Positions 1 to 8,779 of a stretch of 42,651 bases of DNA are shown piece after piece. Numbering within the stretch: the stretch's first letter is position 1; each line of letters begins with the position of its first letter. Under the pieces are notes generated by a model. The model had not been told where the DNA came from, ran no database searches, and was given only the letters and a program-made list of their open reading frames with translations. A program made the position numbers and the translations under genes. Origin of the DNA: Clostridia bacterium (lineage in GTDB: Bacteria; Bacillota; Clostridia; UBA1381); the NCBI GenBank assembly GCA_022768695.1, contig JALEPO010000022.1, forward strand, positions 1 through 42,651, given 5' to 3'.

Positions 1-797
1 CCTACACTTTCAACATACTTAGCAACGCTTTCCTTGTTTTCAGCCTTTACATATTCCTGTTCAAGAAGACATACTTCCTTGAACTCCTTAGCAAGACGAC
101 CTGTGATCATCTTTTCAATAATATTATCAGGCTTTGAAGCATTCTTAGGATCGTTCTTTAACTGAGCGATAAGGATTTCCTTTTCGTGATCCTTATAATC
201 CTGCGGAATATCATCGCTTGAAAGATACTTTGGATTAAGCGCTGCAACCTGCATTGCAACATTCTTAAGACACTCTCTTGTAGCTTCATTGTTTTCAGCA
301 TCAGCTTCAACCAATACACCAATCTTGCCGGCAGCGTGGATATATTCAACTACCGCACCTGTTGTTTCAATTCTTGCGAAACGTCTGATATTCATATTCT
401 CGCCAATCTTAGCAATCTTAGCTGTAAGCAATTCACCGATTGTTGTATCACCGAACTGTGTAGCCTTAAGTGCTTCAACGTCAGCAGGATTTGTTTCTGC
501 AACAGTCTTAGCAACATCTGTAACAAATTCCTGGAACTCATCATTCTTAGCAACGAAGTCTGTTTCTGAGTTTACTTCTACAAGTACACCGATATTGCCG
601 TTTACATATGCCTTAACAATACCCTCAGATGCAATTCTGCCAGCCTTTTTAGCAGCAGTTGCAAGGCCCTTTTCTCTCAAAAATTCAACAGCCTTGTCCA
701 TATCACCGTCTGTTTCTGTAAGAGCCTTCTTGCAGTCCATCATACCGCAGCCTGTCATTTCTCTTAACTCTTTAACATCTTTAGCTGTAAATGCCAT
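1..797 (-). CDS. tsf: Translation elongation factor Ts (3' end cut by window edge)
   Basis: EF-Ts is the guanine-nucleotide exchange factor that recycles EF-Tu in the cytoplasm. The protein begins MAFTAKDVKELREMTGCGMM, the classical N-terminal UBA-like domain, followed by the DCKKAL motif and the core with NSETDFVAKN, which contacts EF-Tu. About 265 codons are visible and no stop is reached, so the C-terminus lies outside the window. A strong GGAGG site sits just upstream of the ATG. It follows rpsB by 25 bases with no terminator between, so the two form the usual rpsB-tsf operon. Identification is secure. Confidence 0.97.
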   Translation of the reverse strand, partial: MAFTAKDVKELREMTGCGMMDCKKALTETDGDMDKAVEFLREKGLATAAKKAGRIASEGIVKAYVNGNIGVLVEVNSETDFVAKNDEFQEFVTDVAKTVAETNPADVEALKATQFGDTTIGELLTAKIAKIGENMNIRRFARIETTGAVVEYIHAAGKIGVLVEADAENNEATRECLKNVAMQVAALNPKYLSSDDIPQDYKDHEKEILIAQLKNDPKNASKPDNIIEKMITGRLAKEFKEVCLLEQEYVKAENKESVAKYVESV

Positions 798-822
798 CGT
801 TTTATCCTCCTATTTATAATAA

Positions 823-1557
823 TTATTCTTCAACCGGAGCTTCCTCAGCCGCTTCTTCAGCAACTGCGTCTTCACCCTGTCTGCCTTCGATAATAGCGTT
901 TGAAATTGTTGATGCAATAAGCTTTACGGCTCTGATAGCGTCGTCATTACCAGGGATTACATAATCAACCTCGTCCGGATCACAGTTAGTATCAACGATT
1001 GCAACTACAGGAATACCAAGCTTCTTAGCTTCTGCTATAGCAATCTTTTCTTTTCTTGGGTCAACAATAAACATAGCGCCCGGAAGCTTCTTCATTTCCT
1101 TGATACCGCCAAGGTACTTCTCAAGCTTATCTCTCTGAGCCTTTAGCTTAATAACTTCCTTCTTAGGAAGAACGTCAAATGTACCGTCTTCTTCCATCTT
1201 GTTGATCTGAGCAAGTCTTTCAATTCTCTTCTGAATAGTCTTGAAGTTTGTCAGCATACCGCCAAGCCATCTTGCGTTTACATAGTACATTCCTACTCTC
1301 TCAGCCTCTTCTTTGATTGAGTCCTGAGCCTGCTTCTTTGTACCTACGAAAAGAACGTCCTCGCCGCTTGCAGCAATATCTCTGATGAAGTAGTAAGCTT
1401 CTTCAACCTTCTTTACAGTCTTCTGTAAGTCGATAATGTAGATACCGTTTCTTTCTGTGAAGATGTACTCTGCCATTTTAGGATTCCATCTTCTTGTCTG
1501 GTGTCCAAAATGAACACCTGCTTCTAAAAGCTGTTTCATTGAAATTACATTTGCCAT
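823..1557 (-). CDS. rpsB: 30S ribosomal protein S2
   Basis: S2 is a late-assembling protein of the small ribosomal subunit. The 244-residue product starts [20 protein letters not shown] and contains the family motifs [24 protein letters not shown] and [10 protein letters not shown]. The acidic, glutamate/alanine-rich tail is common in Clostridia. The open frame extends about 42 codons further upstream, but the ATG at 1557 has an AAGGAGG site at the right distance and matches the family N-terminus, so the upstream part is untranslated leader. It heads an operon with tsf. Confidence 0.97.
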   Translation of the reverse strand: MANVISMKQLLEAGVHFGHQTRRWNPKMAEYIFTERNGIYIIDLQKTVKKVEEAYYFIRDIAASGEDVLFVGTKKQAQDSIKEEAERVGMYYVNARWLGGMLTNFKTIQKRIERLAQINKMEEDGTFDVLPKKEVIKLKAQRDKLEKYLGGIKEMKKLPGAMFIVDPRKEKIAIAEAKKLGIPVVAIVDTNCDPDEVDYVIPGNDDAIRAVKLIASTISNAIIEGRQGEDAVAEEAAEEAPVEE

Positions 1558-1590
1558 TTTTAAATCCTCCTTGTGTTTTTTAATTCCTCC

Positions 1591-1650
1591 ATATCCGTCT
1601 TCTTCCGTAAAAACCCCGGCAAATGGGCAACTTTTACGAAATCGGGATAT
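1591..1650 (-). promoter_or_regulatory. Folded 5' leader of rpsB (candidate ribosomal-protein autoregulatory RNA)
   Basis: The leader between promoter and rpsB can fold into a three-part stem. ATATCC (1591-1596) pairs with GGATAT (1645-1650), CGTAAAA (1606-1612) pairs with TTTTACG (1632-1638), and CCC (1615-1617) pairs with GGG (1625-1627) around a short loop. Three nested perfect helices over 60 bases are unlikely by chance. Feedback by free S2 on its own mRNA is known in other bacteria; that this leader does the same is inference. Confidence 0.55.
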
Positions 1651-1673
1651 GTGTGTATTTTTCATACCGAAAT

Positions 1674-1702
1674 ATTTTACCATATAATAAAATAAAAATC
1701 AA
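1674..1702 (-). promoter_or_regulatory. Promoter of rpsB-tsf
   Basis: Read on the minus strand, a TTGATT -35 box (1697-1702) is followed after exactly 17 bases by a TAAAAT -10 box (1674-1679). Transcription would start near 1667 and give a leader of about 110 bases before the rpsB ATG. The A/T-rich stretch further upstream could act as an UP element. Confidence 0.7.
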
Positions 1703-1770
1703 GAGTTTTTTTAATTTTTTTATATTTTTTTATATATCACAAATTAATATTCCGTATTTGTTGAATTTAT

Positions 1771-1800
1771 ATTGAATTTATATCAAATTCAATGTATAAT
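1771..1800 (+). promoter_or_regulatory. Promoter of crcB with an operator-like palindrome
   Basis: A TTGAAT -35 box (1772-1777) and a perfect TATAAT -10 box (1795-1800) are 17 bases apart. A perfect 9-base inverted repeat, ATTGAATTT (1771-1779) and AAATTCAAT (1785-1793), covers the -35 box and the spacer. A further direct copy of TTGAATTTAT lies at 1761-1770. This is where a dimeric repressor would sit. The fluoride riboswitch that often precedes crcB was not seen. Confidence 0.6.
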
Positions 1801-1836
1801 AAAGACAACGAAAAAAGATATTTTCAAGGAGATATT

Positions 1837-2202
1837 ATGGAAAAAATTTTATTTGTTGCCATAGGCGGCGCGGCAGGCGCTGTGTGCAGATACCTTTTAG
1901 GGCTTATAAATGTCAGAATTGACTTTCCTGTTATAACTTTGACAATTAACCTTATCGGCGCGATTGCAATTGGATTTATTACAGCACTTGTTGCCGGCAA
2001 AAATATCAGTGAAAATATAAATCTGCTTTTAAAAACCGGATTTTGCGGTGGTTTCACAACCTTTTCAACCTTTTCGCTTGAAACACTTACTCTTTTGGAA
2101 TGTGGCAGAACACTTGCCGGAGTTGTTTATTCAATGCTGAGTCTTGTACTTTGCGTTGCCGGTGTATGGCTCGGACAGTATGCCGCACATTCCTTATCAT
2201 AA
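1837..2202 (+). CDS. crcB: Fluoride efflux channel CrcB/Fluc
   Basis: This is a small, very hydrophobic inner-membrane protein of about 121 residues with four predicted membrane spans, the usual Fluc size. It carries the family motifs GGAAGAVCRY near the N-terminus, TINLIGA in the second span, and GFCGGFTTFSTF, which lines the fluoride pore and binds the central Na+. Fluc proteins work as dual-topology dimers; a single gene here implies a homodimer. The start at 1837 was chosen because an AAGGAGAT site lies directly before it; an earlier in-frame ATG at 1792 overlaps the -10 box. A glycosidase gene follows 27 bases later with no terminator. Confidence 0.93.
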   Translation: MEKILFVAIGGAAGAVCRYLLGLINVRIDFPVITLTINLIGAIAIGFITALVAGKNISENINLLLKTGFCGGFTTFSTFSLETLTLLECGRTLAGVVYSMLSLVLCVAGVWLGQYAAHSLS

Positions 2203-2229
2203 AAATAAATTTACAGATTGGAGATAATT

Positions 2230-4956
2230 ATGGAAAAATTCAGTTTAGACAGAGATTGGAAATTCTTTAACGGTGATATTCCATCACCTGAAGCGAACAG
2301 CCATACGGTATGCTATATGGCTGCAAAAGCCGGCGGCGCTATAGGAGCAGCGTCACCTGATTTCAACACGGATTCATGGGAGGATGTAGATCTCCCTCAC
2401 GATTGGGCAGTTTATAACGAATTTGAAGAAAAATGGGGGCCCGCAAACGGCTACAAAAAACGTGGAAAGGGCTTGTATAAAAAGCGTTTTCGTCTTGACG
2501 AGTCTGACAAAGACAAGCAAATTCTCATCGAATTTGGCGGTATTGCCTCACATTCAATCATTTACATGAACGGCTCAGTTGTCGGAAGAAATTTCTGCGG
2601 CTACAACTCATTTACAGTTGACGTCACAGATATGGCTGTATACGGCGAACAGATAAATGAGCTTGCCGTATTTGTCGATGCCACAGTCATTGAAGGCTGG
2701 TGGTACGAGGGTGCCGGCATATACCGTCATGTAAATCTTTACAAAAAAAATCCTCTGCATATAAAGCATTGGGGTGTGTTTGTTCATCCCGAAAAGAAAT
2801 CCGCTGACATATGGGATGCAGTTACTGACACAACAATAGAAAATTCCTCCTATGAGGACAAGAGTTTTAAATTGATTTCCTATATATTAGACAAAGACGA
2901 TAACACAGTCGGCAAGGCGGAGTCAGAATTTTCCGTCAAGGGCGGAAGTGATGCAGCTGTAAATCAGAGCATACTCACCTACAGTCCGTATCTATGGGAC
3001 ATTGATTCACCTAATCTTTATACTATGGTAAGTGAGTTATACGAGAATAATGAGTTGGTCGACAGCGTCACAAACACATTCGGATTCCGTACAATTTCTA
3101 TAGACTGCGACAACGGCTTTTTCCTTAACGGCAGACGTGTTACACTATATGGAACCTGCAATCACCAAGACCATGCCGGAGTCGGTGTTGCTGTACCTGA
3201 TTCAATTAATGAATACAGAATTAAGCTATTGAAGGAAATGGGGTCAAATGCATATCGTTGCGCGCACGGCAATCCATCACCGGAAATTCTTGATTATTGT
3301 GATAAATACGGTATGCTTGTAATGGACGAAAACAGAAACTTCAATTCCTCTTCTGATGGGGTAAAGCAGGTACAGGACATGGTAATGCGTGACAGAAATC
3401 ATCCGTCCGTAATTATGTACTCAATTTTTAACGAAGAACCTCTCCAGGGTACGCCTACCGGAAGAAAGCTTGCGGCAAGACTTCGCTGTGAAATCGAAAA
3501 GCTCGATAATACGCGGTTTACACTCGGCGCTATGAATACAGGAGTTACAGCTGACGGCGGTGCCTGTGATTTGCTTGACGTTACAGGCTTTAACTATATT
3601 ACGCATACATATGACGACTTCCGCGAAAAATACCCGAATATGCCTATGCTCGGCAGCGAAAATGACAGTGCATTCCAGACGCGTGGCATTTATCAGACTG
3701 ACCATGACAAGCACATTATCGACTGCTACGACACCGAAGCTGCACCGTGGGGAAATACTTACCGTGACGGTTTCAAGCAGATTGATACCCGCCCTCACAT
3801 AATGGGAATGTTCATATGGACCGGTTTTGATTACCGCGGCGAGCCTACTCCATTTGAATGGCCGTCAATCGGTACACAATTCGGTATTATGGACACCTGC
3901 GGTTTTAAAAAGGATGCTTTTTATCTTAATAAAGCATTTTTCACAAGTGAACCGATGATACACATTCTCCCCCACTGGAACTGGTCAGATGGCGATGAGG
4001 TTCGTGTTATGGTTCATACAAACTGCGAGGAAGCCGAGCTGTTCCTTAACGGTAATTCACTCGGCAAAAAAACAGTAGATAAGTACGATATGACGTATTG
4101 GCTTGTACCATTTGAAAAAGGTACTTTAAAGATGACAGGCTATATAAATAATATTCCTGTATGTACAGACACAGTTTCGACTGTCGGTGATATAGTTTCC
4201 TTATCAATTACCCCGTCAAACGAATATGTCACAGGCGGATGCAACGACGCAATCGCATTTAATATTGCAGGAATTGACGAGAACGGTTTTACTGTCCCCA
4301 CAGCTGATACGCTTATTGAATTTTCATGCAGGGGCGGTAAAATTATAGGTGTAGGAAATGGTGATCCAAATTCCCACGAGGCTGATAAAGCAGAAAAACG
4401 TCATTTGTTTAACGGATTGTGTCAGGTAATTGTTCAGCATACTGAAAATTCTGATAAAATTACACTTACAGCTTCATCCGATATAACAGGTGCCGTTGAA
4501 TTTAGTGTCCCTGTTAAAATTCCGAAAACGTCTATAAAATACATTGAGTCTGTAAGCGAAAAATACGTTTCAACATGGCGTCAGTCGGTATCGCTTTCGG
4601 AAGCGCGTCCTGACCCATATGTTAAAATTGAAGATCACGATATGAATACATGGGGTATTGTCACTGTCGGAAACGGTTTCGATAATATCTTCAAAGGCAC
4701 TGAAGGTTATGCCTTATACAAAACGACGGTTGATATTAAGGAAAATGAAACAAGCTTAATATTCAAGGAAATAACCGGAGATAATGTAGAAATACACATT
4801 AACGGCGAAGAAAAATTCAGCGGCAACTGTGAATGGGGACGCAAAATATCCCTGCCAGTTGACACTATATCGGGAGAAAGTGATATAGCTGTTATAATAC
4901 ATTCTTCAAATTCCGAGCACAATGGAGGAATTACAAAGCCTGTTGTAATAGTTTAA
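2230..4956 (+). CDS. Glycoside hydrolase family 2 (beta-galactosidase/beta-glucuronidase-like)
   Basis: This 908-residue enzyme has the GH2 order: an N-terminal sugar-binding jelly-roll (DRDWKF, LPHDWAV, GIYRHVNLY), an immunoglobulin-like sandwich, then the TIM barrel. The general acid/base is Glu402 in SIFNEEP, and the likely nucleophile is Glu477 in MLGSENDS. After the barrel come a DUF4982-like module and a GH2 C-terminal Ig-like domain (GVGNGDPNSHE near residue 715), then a further beta-sandwich. There is no signal peptide, so it acts in the cytoplasm on imported oligosaccharides. An in-frame TTG at 2218 overlaps the ribosome binding site, so the ATG at 2230 is preferred. The exact substrate cannot be read from sequence. 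It is probably cotranscribed with crcB, an unusual partner. Confidence 0.9.
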   Translation: MEKFSLDRDWKFFNGDIPSPEANSHTVCYMAAKAGGAIGAASPDFNTDSWEDVDLPHDWAVYNEFEEKWGPANGYKKRGKGLYKKRFRLDESDKDKQILIEFGGIASHSIIYMNGSVVGRNFCGYNSFTVDVTDMAVYGEQINELAVFVDATVIEGWWYEGAGIYRHVNLYKKNPLHIKHWGVFVHPEKKSADIWDAVTDTTIENSSYEDKSFKLISYILDKDDNTVGKAESEFSVKGGSDAAVNQSILTYSPYLWDIDSPNLYTMVSELYENNELVDSVTNTFGFRTISIDCDNGFFLNGRRVTLYGTCNHQDHAGVGVAVPDSINEYRIKLLKEMGSNAYRCAHGNPSPEILDYCDKYGMLVMDENRNFNSSSDGVKQVQDMVMRDRNHPSVIMYSIFNEEPLQGTPTGRKLAARLRCEIEKLDNTRFTLGAMNTGVTADGGACDLLDVTGFNYITHTYDDFREKYPNMPMLGSENDSAFQTRGIYQTDHDKHIIDCYDTEAAPWGNTYRDGFKQIDTRPHIMGMFIWTGFDYRGEPTPFEWPSIGTQFGIMDTCGFKKDAFYLNKAFFTSEPMIHILPHWNWSDGDEVRVMVHTNCEEAELFLNGNSLGKKTVDKYDMTYWLVPFEKGTLKMTGYINNIPVCTDTVSTVGDIVSLSITPSNEYVTGGCNDAIAFNIAGIDENGFTVPTADTLIEFSCRGGKIIGVGNGDPNSHEADKAEKRHLFNGLCQVIVQHTENSDKITLTASSDITGAVEFSVPVKIPKTSIKYIESVSEKYVSTWRQSVSLSEARPDPYVKIEDHDMNTWGIVTVGNGFDNIFKGTEGYALYKTTVDIKENETSLIFKEITGDNVEIHINGEEKFSGNCEWGRKISLPVDTISGESDIAVIIHSSNSEHNGGITKPVVIV

Positions 4957-4975
4957 TTGCAAAAAGGGGCTGTTG

Positions 4976-5099
4976 CATTAAACCGCAAAAAAATGACTCA
5001 ATACCAAAAAAGGTATTGGGTCATTTCTGCTTTTGCAGCCTTCACATAAAATGAAAGCTATAATAAGGGGGTATAAACCGACTGACATCGGTTTAATGT
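4976..5099. repeat. Intergenic inverted repeat with internal hairpins
   Basis: GCATTAAACCG (4976-4986) reappears inverted as CGGTTTAATG (5089-5098). Inside lie a strong terminator hairpin (4993-5024) and a second short hairpin, TAAACCGA/TCGGTTTA (5074-5081 and 5088-5095). No open reading frame is present in this 196-base gap. It could be a small non-autonomous repeat, or simply the 3' ends of two converging genes. Confidence 0.4.
4993..5024. terminator. Bidirectional terminator between GH2 gene and proC
   Basis: ATGACTCAATACC and GGTATTGGGTCAT form a 13-pair stem with one G-T pair around a six-base A loop. On the minus strand the stem is followed by seven T residues; on the plus strand by TTCTGCTTTT. 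It can therefore end transcription of the converging GH2 gene and proC. Confidence 0.75.
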
Positions 5100-5152
5100 A
5101 TTTTGTGAGGTCATTTATAATTATCCCCTGTTTTTTTTAGTTTATACGGATA

Positions 5153-5947
5153 TTAACCCATTTTTTTTGATTTTTCAATACAAGCTGTTACAGCTTTTAT
5201 AACGCTGCTTCTAAGCCCTGTTTCCTCAAGCACACCCACAGCTTCTATTGTAGTCCCTGCCGGTGAGCATACCATATCTTTCAGCTCGCCCGGATGTTTA
5301 CCTGTTTCAAGAACCATTTTCGCACTTCCAAGCACCGCCTGAGCTGCAAATGTATATGCCTGATTTCTTGGCATTCCTCCCATAACTGCCGCATCTGCCA
5401 TAGCTTCTATAAACATAAATACATATGCCGGCGACGAACCGCTTACGGCAGTTACTGCATCCATAAGATATTCAGGCACTAATTCCGCTTTACCAAAGCT
5501 ATTGAAAATCCGTAGTATATTTTCTTTTTCAGCCTCTGATACATTTTCACTCACAGAAATTGCAGCCATTCCCTCTCCAACCAATGCCGGAGTGTTAGGC
5601 ATTACGCGTATAATTTTTATTCCGCGTTCAAAAGCAGCTGCAAGCTTTGAAATGGACTGCCCTGCAACTATAGATACAATAACAGCATTTTTATTCACCG
5701 TATCTTTTATTTCGTCTATAACCTTATAAACTATATTAGGCTTGACCGCAAGGAATAAAATATCTGCTTTAGCAGCAGTTTCCTTATTGTCTTCTGTTGT
5801 TAAAACGCCATATTTCTCATTTACAGCTTTCAGTCCTGCCTTATTAATATCAGATACAAGAATATCCCCTGGCGCAAAAATGTTATTTGAAACAATACCG
5901 CCTATAATTGCACTGCCCATATTTCCGCTTCCAATAAATCCAATCAT
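5153..5947 (-). CDS. proC: Pyrroline-5-carboxylate reductase
   Basis: ProC reduces 1-pyrroline-5-carboxylate to L-proline with NAD(P)H, the last step of proline synthesis, in the cytoplasm. The 264-residue protein opens with the Rossmann signature MIGFIGSGNMGSAIIGGI, has the conserved VRVMPNTPALVGEGM-like segment (residues about 115-130), and ends with the dimerisation domain containing AVSGSSPAYVF and SPAGTTIEAV. Length is normal. It appears to be a single-gene unit between terminators at 6018-6044 and 4993-5024. Confidence 0.96.
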   Translation of the reverse strand: MIGFIGSGNMGSAIIGGIVSNNIFAPGDILVSDINKAGLKAVNEKYGVLTTEDNKETAAKADILFLAVKPNIVYKVIDEIKDTVNKNAVIVSIVAGQSISKLAAAFERGIKIIRVMPNTPALVGEGMAAISVSENVSEAEKENILRIFNSFGKAELVPEYLMDAVTAVSGSSPAYVFMFIEAMADAAVMGGMPRNQAYTFAAQAVLGSAKMVLETGKHPGELKDMVCSPAGTTIEAVGVLEETGLRSSVIKAVTACIEKSKKMG

Positions 5948-6017
5948 TAAAATACAGCCTTTCCGTCTGCAAATTAAATTACATACTTTCGCCCGCAGAC
6001 AAAGGTGAGTATGAAAA

Positions 6018-6044
6018 CACCCAAAGCCGAAAAAGCTTTGGGTG
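6018..6044 (-). terminator. Terminator after the decarboxylase operon
   Basis: CACCCAAAGC (6018-6027) pairs perfectly with GCTTTGGGTG (6035-6044) around a seven-base loop. On the minus strand the hairpin is followed by TTTTCAT. It lies just after the stop codon of the oadA-like gene. Confidence 0.75.
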
Positions 6045-6053
6045 CTGCAATCA

Positions 6054-7463
6054 TTAAACCGGATAAACCTTATTTTCTCTGTCTACCAAGTCATTATCAA
6101 CCTTATCAAGCTGAGCTTCTCTATATTTAAAGTAATTTACTGCAACCTGACCAAACAAAGCATATGACAATACATCTTCATCCTGTCTGATCCATTCAGC
6201 ACATTCCTTTCTCATATTTTCAAGCTCCGGCTTTAATTGATCTGCCGGACGACAAGTAATTCTTTCCTCATCGCCAATAATCTTTTTAACAATTTCATCC
6301 GAAATTTCTACAGGACACTTTCCGTATTCACCGCGTACAATGCCTTTAGTTTCCTTAGAAATCATCTTATAACGCTCACCCATCAAAACATTAAGTACAG
6401 CCTGTGTACCTACAATCTGTGATGAAGGCGTAACAAGTGGAGGATAACCCATATCAGCACGCACACGAGGAACTTCCTTCAACACCTCGTCAAAGGCATC
6501 TTCTCTGCCCTGCTGCTTTAGCTGAGAAACGAGGTTCGAAAGCATACCTCCCGGAACCTGATACTTCAATGTATTAACATCAACACCCATTACCTTTGCG
6601 TTCATCAAGCCGCTTGCGATATATTTTTCTCTTAACGGCTTGAAATATTCACTGATTTCAACAAGCTTATCAAGATCATAACCTGTATCGTAAGGTGTAC
6701 CCTGTAACGCTGCAACAATAGGTTCAGTAGGAGGCTGTGATGTACCCATAGCCAACGGTGACATAGCACAGTCGATTACATCAACACCAGCCTCAATAGC
6801 CTTCAAGTAAACCATTGATGCTTCACCACTTGTATAGTGAGTATGAAGCTGAATAGGAATCTTAACAGTTTCCTTCATAGCCTTAACAAGATCATATGCC
6901 GTATACGGAAGCAACAAGCCTGCCATATCCTTGATACAGATTGAATCCGCACCCATTTCCTCAAGCTGCTTTGCTAATTTTGTGAAGCTTTCAATATTGT
7001 GAACAGGGCTTATTGTATAACATACGGTCGCCTGAACATGACCCTTTTCCTTCTGACAAGCCTTAATAGCACATTCAAGATTACGCACGTCATTAAGCGC
7101 GTCAAAAATTCTAAGAATATCAATACCGTTTGCTATTGACTTCTGAACAAAATATTCAACAATATCATCTGCATAATGTCTATAGCCAAGAATGTTCTGA
7201 CCTCTGAACAGCATCTGCAAAGGTGTTTTCTTAGCTTTATCCTTTATTTTTCTAAGTCTTTCCCACGGATCCTCGTTCAGGAATCTTAAGCAGGAATCAA
7301 ATGTTGCGCCGCCCCAAGCTTCAAGCGAATGATAACCTACCTCATCAAGCTTTTCAACTATAGGAAGAATTTCATCTGTTGTCATTCTTGTAGCAATAAG
7401 TGACTGATGCGCATCACGAAGGACTGTTTCGGTAATTTCTACCGCTTTGTTTCCTTTTGCCAT
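6054..7463 (-). CDS. oadA: Oxaloacetate decarboxylase alpha / pyruvate carboxylase subunit B (carboxyltransferase)
   Basis: This subunit moves CO2 between oxaloacetate/pyruvate and a biotin carrier. The 469-residue protein has the HMGL-like TIM barrel with the metal and pyruvate site motif TVLRDAHQSLIATRM, the metal ligands in LHTHYTSGEASM, the active-site lysine in CIKDMAGLL, and the conserved carboxylase domain after residue about 300. It lacks the C-terminal biotinyl domain of the full alpha subunit; that domain is a separate gene at 8780. A GTG at 7475 falls inside the ribosome binding site, so the ATG at 7463 is preferred. It is the last gene of a five-gene operon. Confidence 0.92.
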   Translation of the reverse strand: MAKGNKAVEITETVLRDAHQSLIATRMTTDEILPIVEKLDEVGYHSLEAWGGATFDSCLRFLNEDPWERLRKIKDKAKKTPLQMLFRGQNILGYRHYADDIVEYFVQKSIANGIDILRIFDALNDVRNLECAIKACQKEKGHVQATVCYTISPVHNIESFTKLAKQLEEMGADSICIKDMAGLLLPYTAYDLVKAMKETVKIPIQLHTHYTSGEASMVYLKAIEAGVDVIDCAMSPLAMGTSQPPTEPIVAALQGTPYDTGYDLDKLVEISEYFKPLREKYIASGLMNAKVMGVDVNTLKYQVPGGMLSNLVSQLKQQGREDAFDEVLKEVPRVRADMGYPPLVTPSSQIVGTQAVLNVLMGERYKMISKETKGIVRGEYGKCPVEISDEIVKKIIGDEERITCRPADQLKPELENMRKECAEWIRQDEDVLSYALFGQVAVNYFKYREAQLDKVDNDLVDRENKVYPV

Positions 7464-7495
7464 TATATATTTCACTCCTTTATCTAAGTATCAAA

Positions 7496-8740
7496 TTAAA
7501 GATTGCTAAACATTGCAAGGAATACACCGGCTGCAACAGCAGAACCGATAACACCGGCAACGTTTGGTCCCATAGCGTGCATTAACAGGAAGTTTGAAGG
7601 ATTTTCCTTCTGTCCAACAGTCTGAGATACACGCGCCGCCATTGGTACAGCACTAACACCCGCCGAACCGATAAGCGGATTAACTTTTCCTTTTGTAAGC
7701 CAGCACATAATGTTTCCAAGCAGAAGTCCTCCGACTGTTGAGAAACAAAATGCAATAAGTCCAAGAACAATAATACCTATAGTCTGAGCTGACAGGAAGC
7801 TTGATGCTGTAGCTGTAGCACCGACGGTAACGCCAAGGAACAATGTTACAATATTCATTAATTCATTCTGTGCCATTTTTGCAAGTCTGTCAGCAACTCC
7901 TGATTCCTTAAGCAAATTACCAAGCATTAAACAGCCTACCAACGCAACAGCGTCAGGAATTATAAGACCTACAACTATTGTAACAACAATCGGGAATATT
8001 ATTTTTTCTGTCTTTGAAACAGGACGAAGCTGTTCCATAACAATCATTCTGTCCTTTTTACGAGTCATCAGCTTCATAATAGGCGGCTGAATAACAGGTA
8101 TTAATGCCATGTATGAATAAGCTGCAACAGCAATAGCCGGAAGTAATGCAGGAGCAAGCGATTTTGTAACATAAATAGCAGTAGGGCCGTCAGCGCCGCC
8201 TATAATACCTATCGAAGCAGCTTCTTTGATACCAAAGTTGATTGATGGCACAAGAGCGCTTAAAACAAGAGCTCCTACAAATGTAAAGAATACACCAAAC
8301 TGCGCTGCCGCACCCAGAAGAATACTCTTTGGATTAGCGATAAGCGGACCAAAGTCTGTCATACAGCCGATTCCGACAAAGATAAGCGGAGGATAAATAC
8401 CCAGCTTAACGCCAAGATAAAGCAAGTCCAATAATCCGCCGTGCTGACATATATACCCGACATTAATGTATTTTCCATCGGTCATATACTGCGGATCCGT
8501 AAAGAATTCCGTATGCATCATAATTGCACTTGAATCTTTTATCATAGGCAAATTTGAAAGAAGCATACCGAAAGCTATCGGAAGCAGCAATAACGGCTCG
8601 AATTTTTTTACTATAGCAAGATACAGAAGCACGCAGGCTATCGCAATCATTATAATTGTTTTTACAGCGTCTAAACCGCCGCTCGAAATAAGTGCGTAAA
8701 ATCCTGTATTCTGCAAAAAGTTTGCAAAGCTTTCTAACAC
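7496..8740 (-). CDS. oadB: Na+-translocating decarboxylase beta subunit
   Basis: This 414-residue integral membrane protein is the pump subunit (OadB/MmdB/GcdB family). It decarboxylates carboxybiotin and couples this to Na+ export. Many hydrophobic spans are visible, along with the family's most conserved segments: GGADGPTAIYVTKSLAP near residues 180-200, containing the essential Asp, and NPLIGSAGVSAVPMAAR in the second half, followed by HAMGPNVAGVIGSA. Length is normal for the family. It lies between the biotin carrier and the oadA-like gene, which supports one membrane complex. Confidence 0.94.
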   Translation of the reverse strand: MLESFANFLQNTGFYALISSGGLDAVKTIIMIAIACVLLYLAIVKKFEPLLLLPIAFGMLLSNLPMIKDSSAIMMHTEFFTDPQYMTDGKYINVGYICQHGGLLDLLYLGVKLGIYPPLIFVGIGCMTDFGPLIANPKSILLGAAAQFGVFFTFVGALVLSALVPSINFGIKEAASIGIIGGADGPTAIYVTKSLAPALLPAIAVAAYSYMALIPVIQPPIMKLMTRKKDRMIVMEQLRPVSKTEKIIFPIVVTIVVGLIIPDAVALVGCLMLGNLLKESGVADRLAKMAQNELMNIVTLFLGVTVGATATASSFLSAQTIGIIVLGLIAFCFSTVGGLLLGNIMCWLTKGKVNPLIGSAGVSAVPMAARVSQTVGQKENPSNFLLMHAMGPNVAGVIGSAVAAGVFLAMFSNL

Positions 8741-8779
8741 TTTTTTGTCACCACTTTCTATAATTTAGTCGTGCCTGTA

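Noticed and set aside
289-819. A 176-residue plus-strand gene opposite tsf
   Set aside because: It is a serine/alanine-rich antisense frame of a well-identified gene with no ribosome site.
1558-1683. N-terminal extension of ribosomal protein S2 by about 42 codons
   Set aside because: The extension does not match the family, and the ATG at 1557 has an ideal ribosome site; the region is better explained as a folded leader.
1741-1836. Fluoride riboswitch upstream of crcB
   Set aside because: The promoter's -10 box lies only about 37 bases before the ATG, leaving no room for the riboswitch, and its conserved core was not seen.
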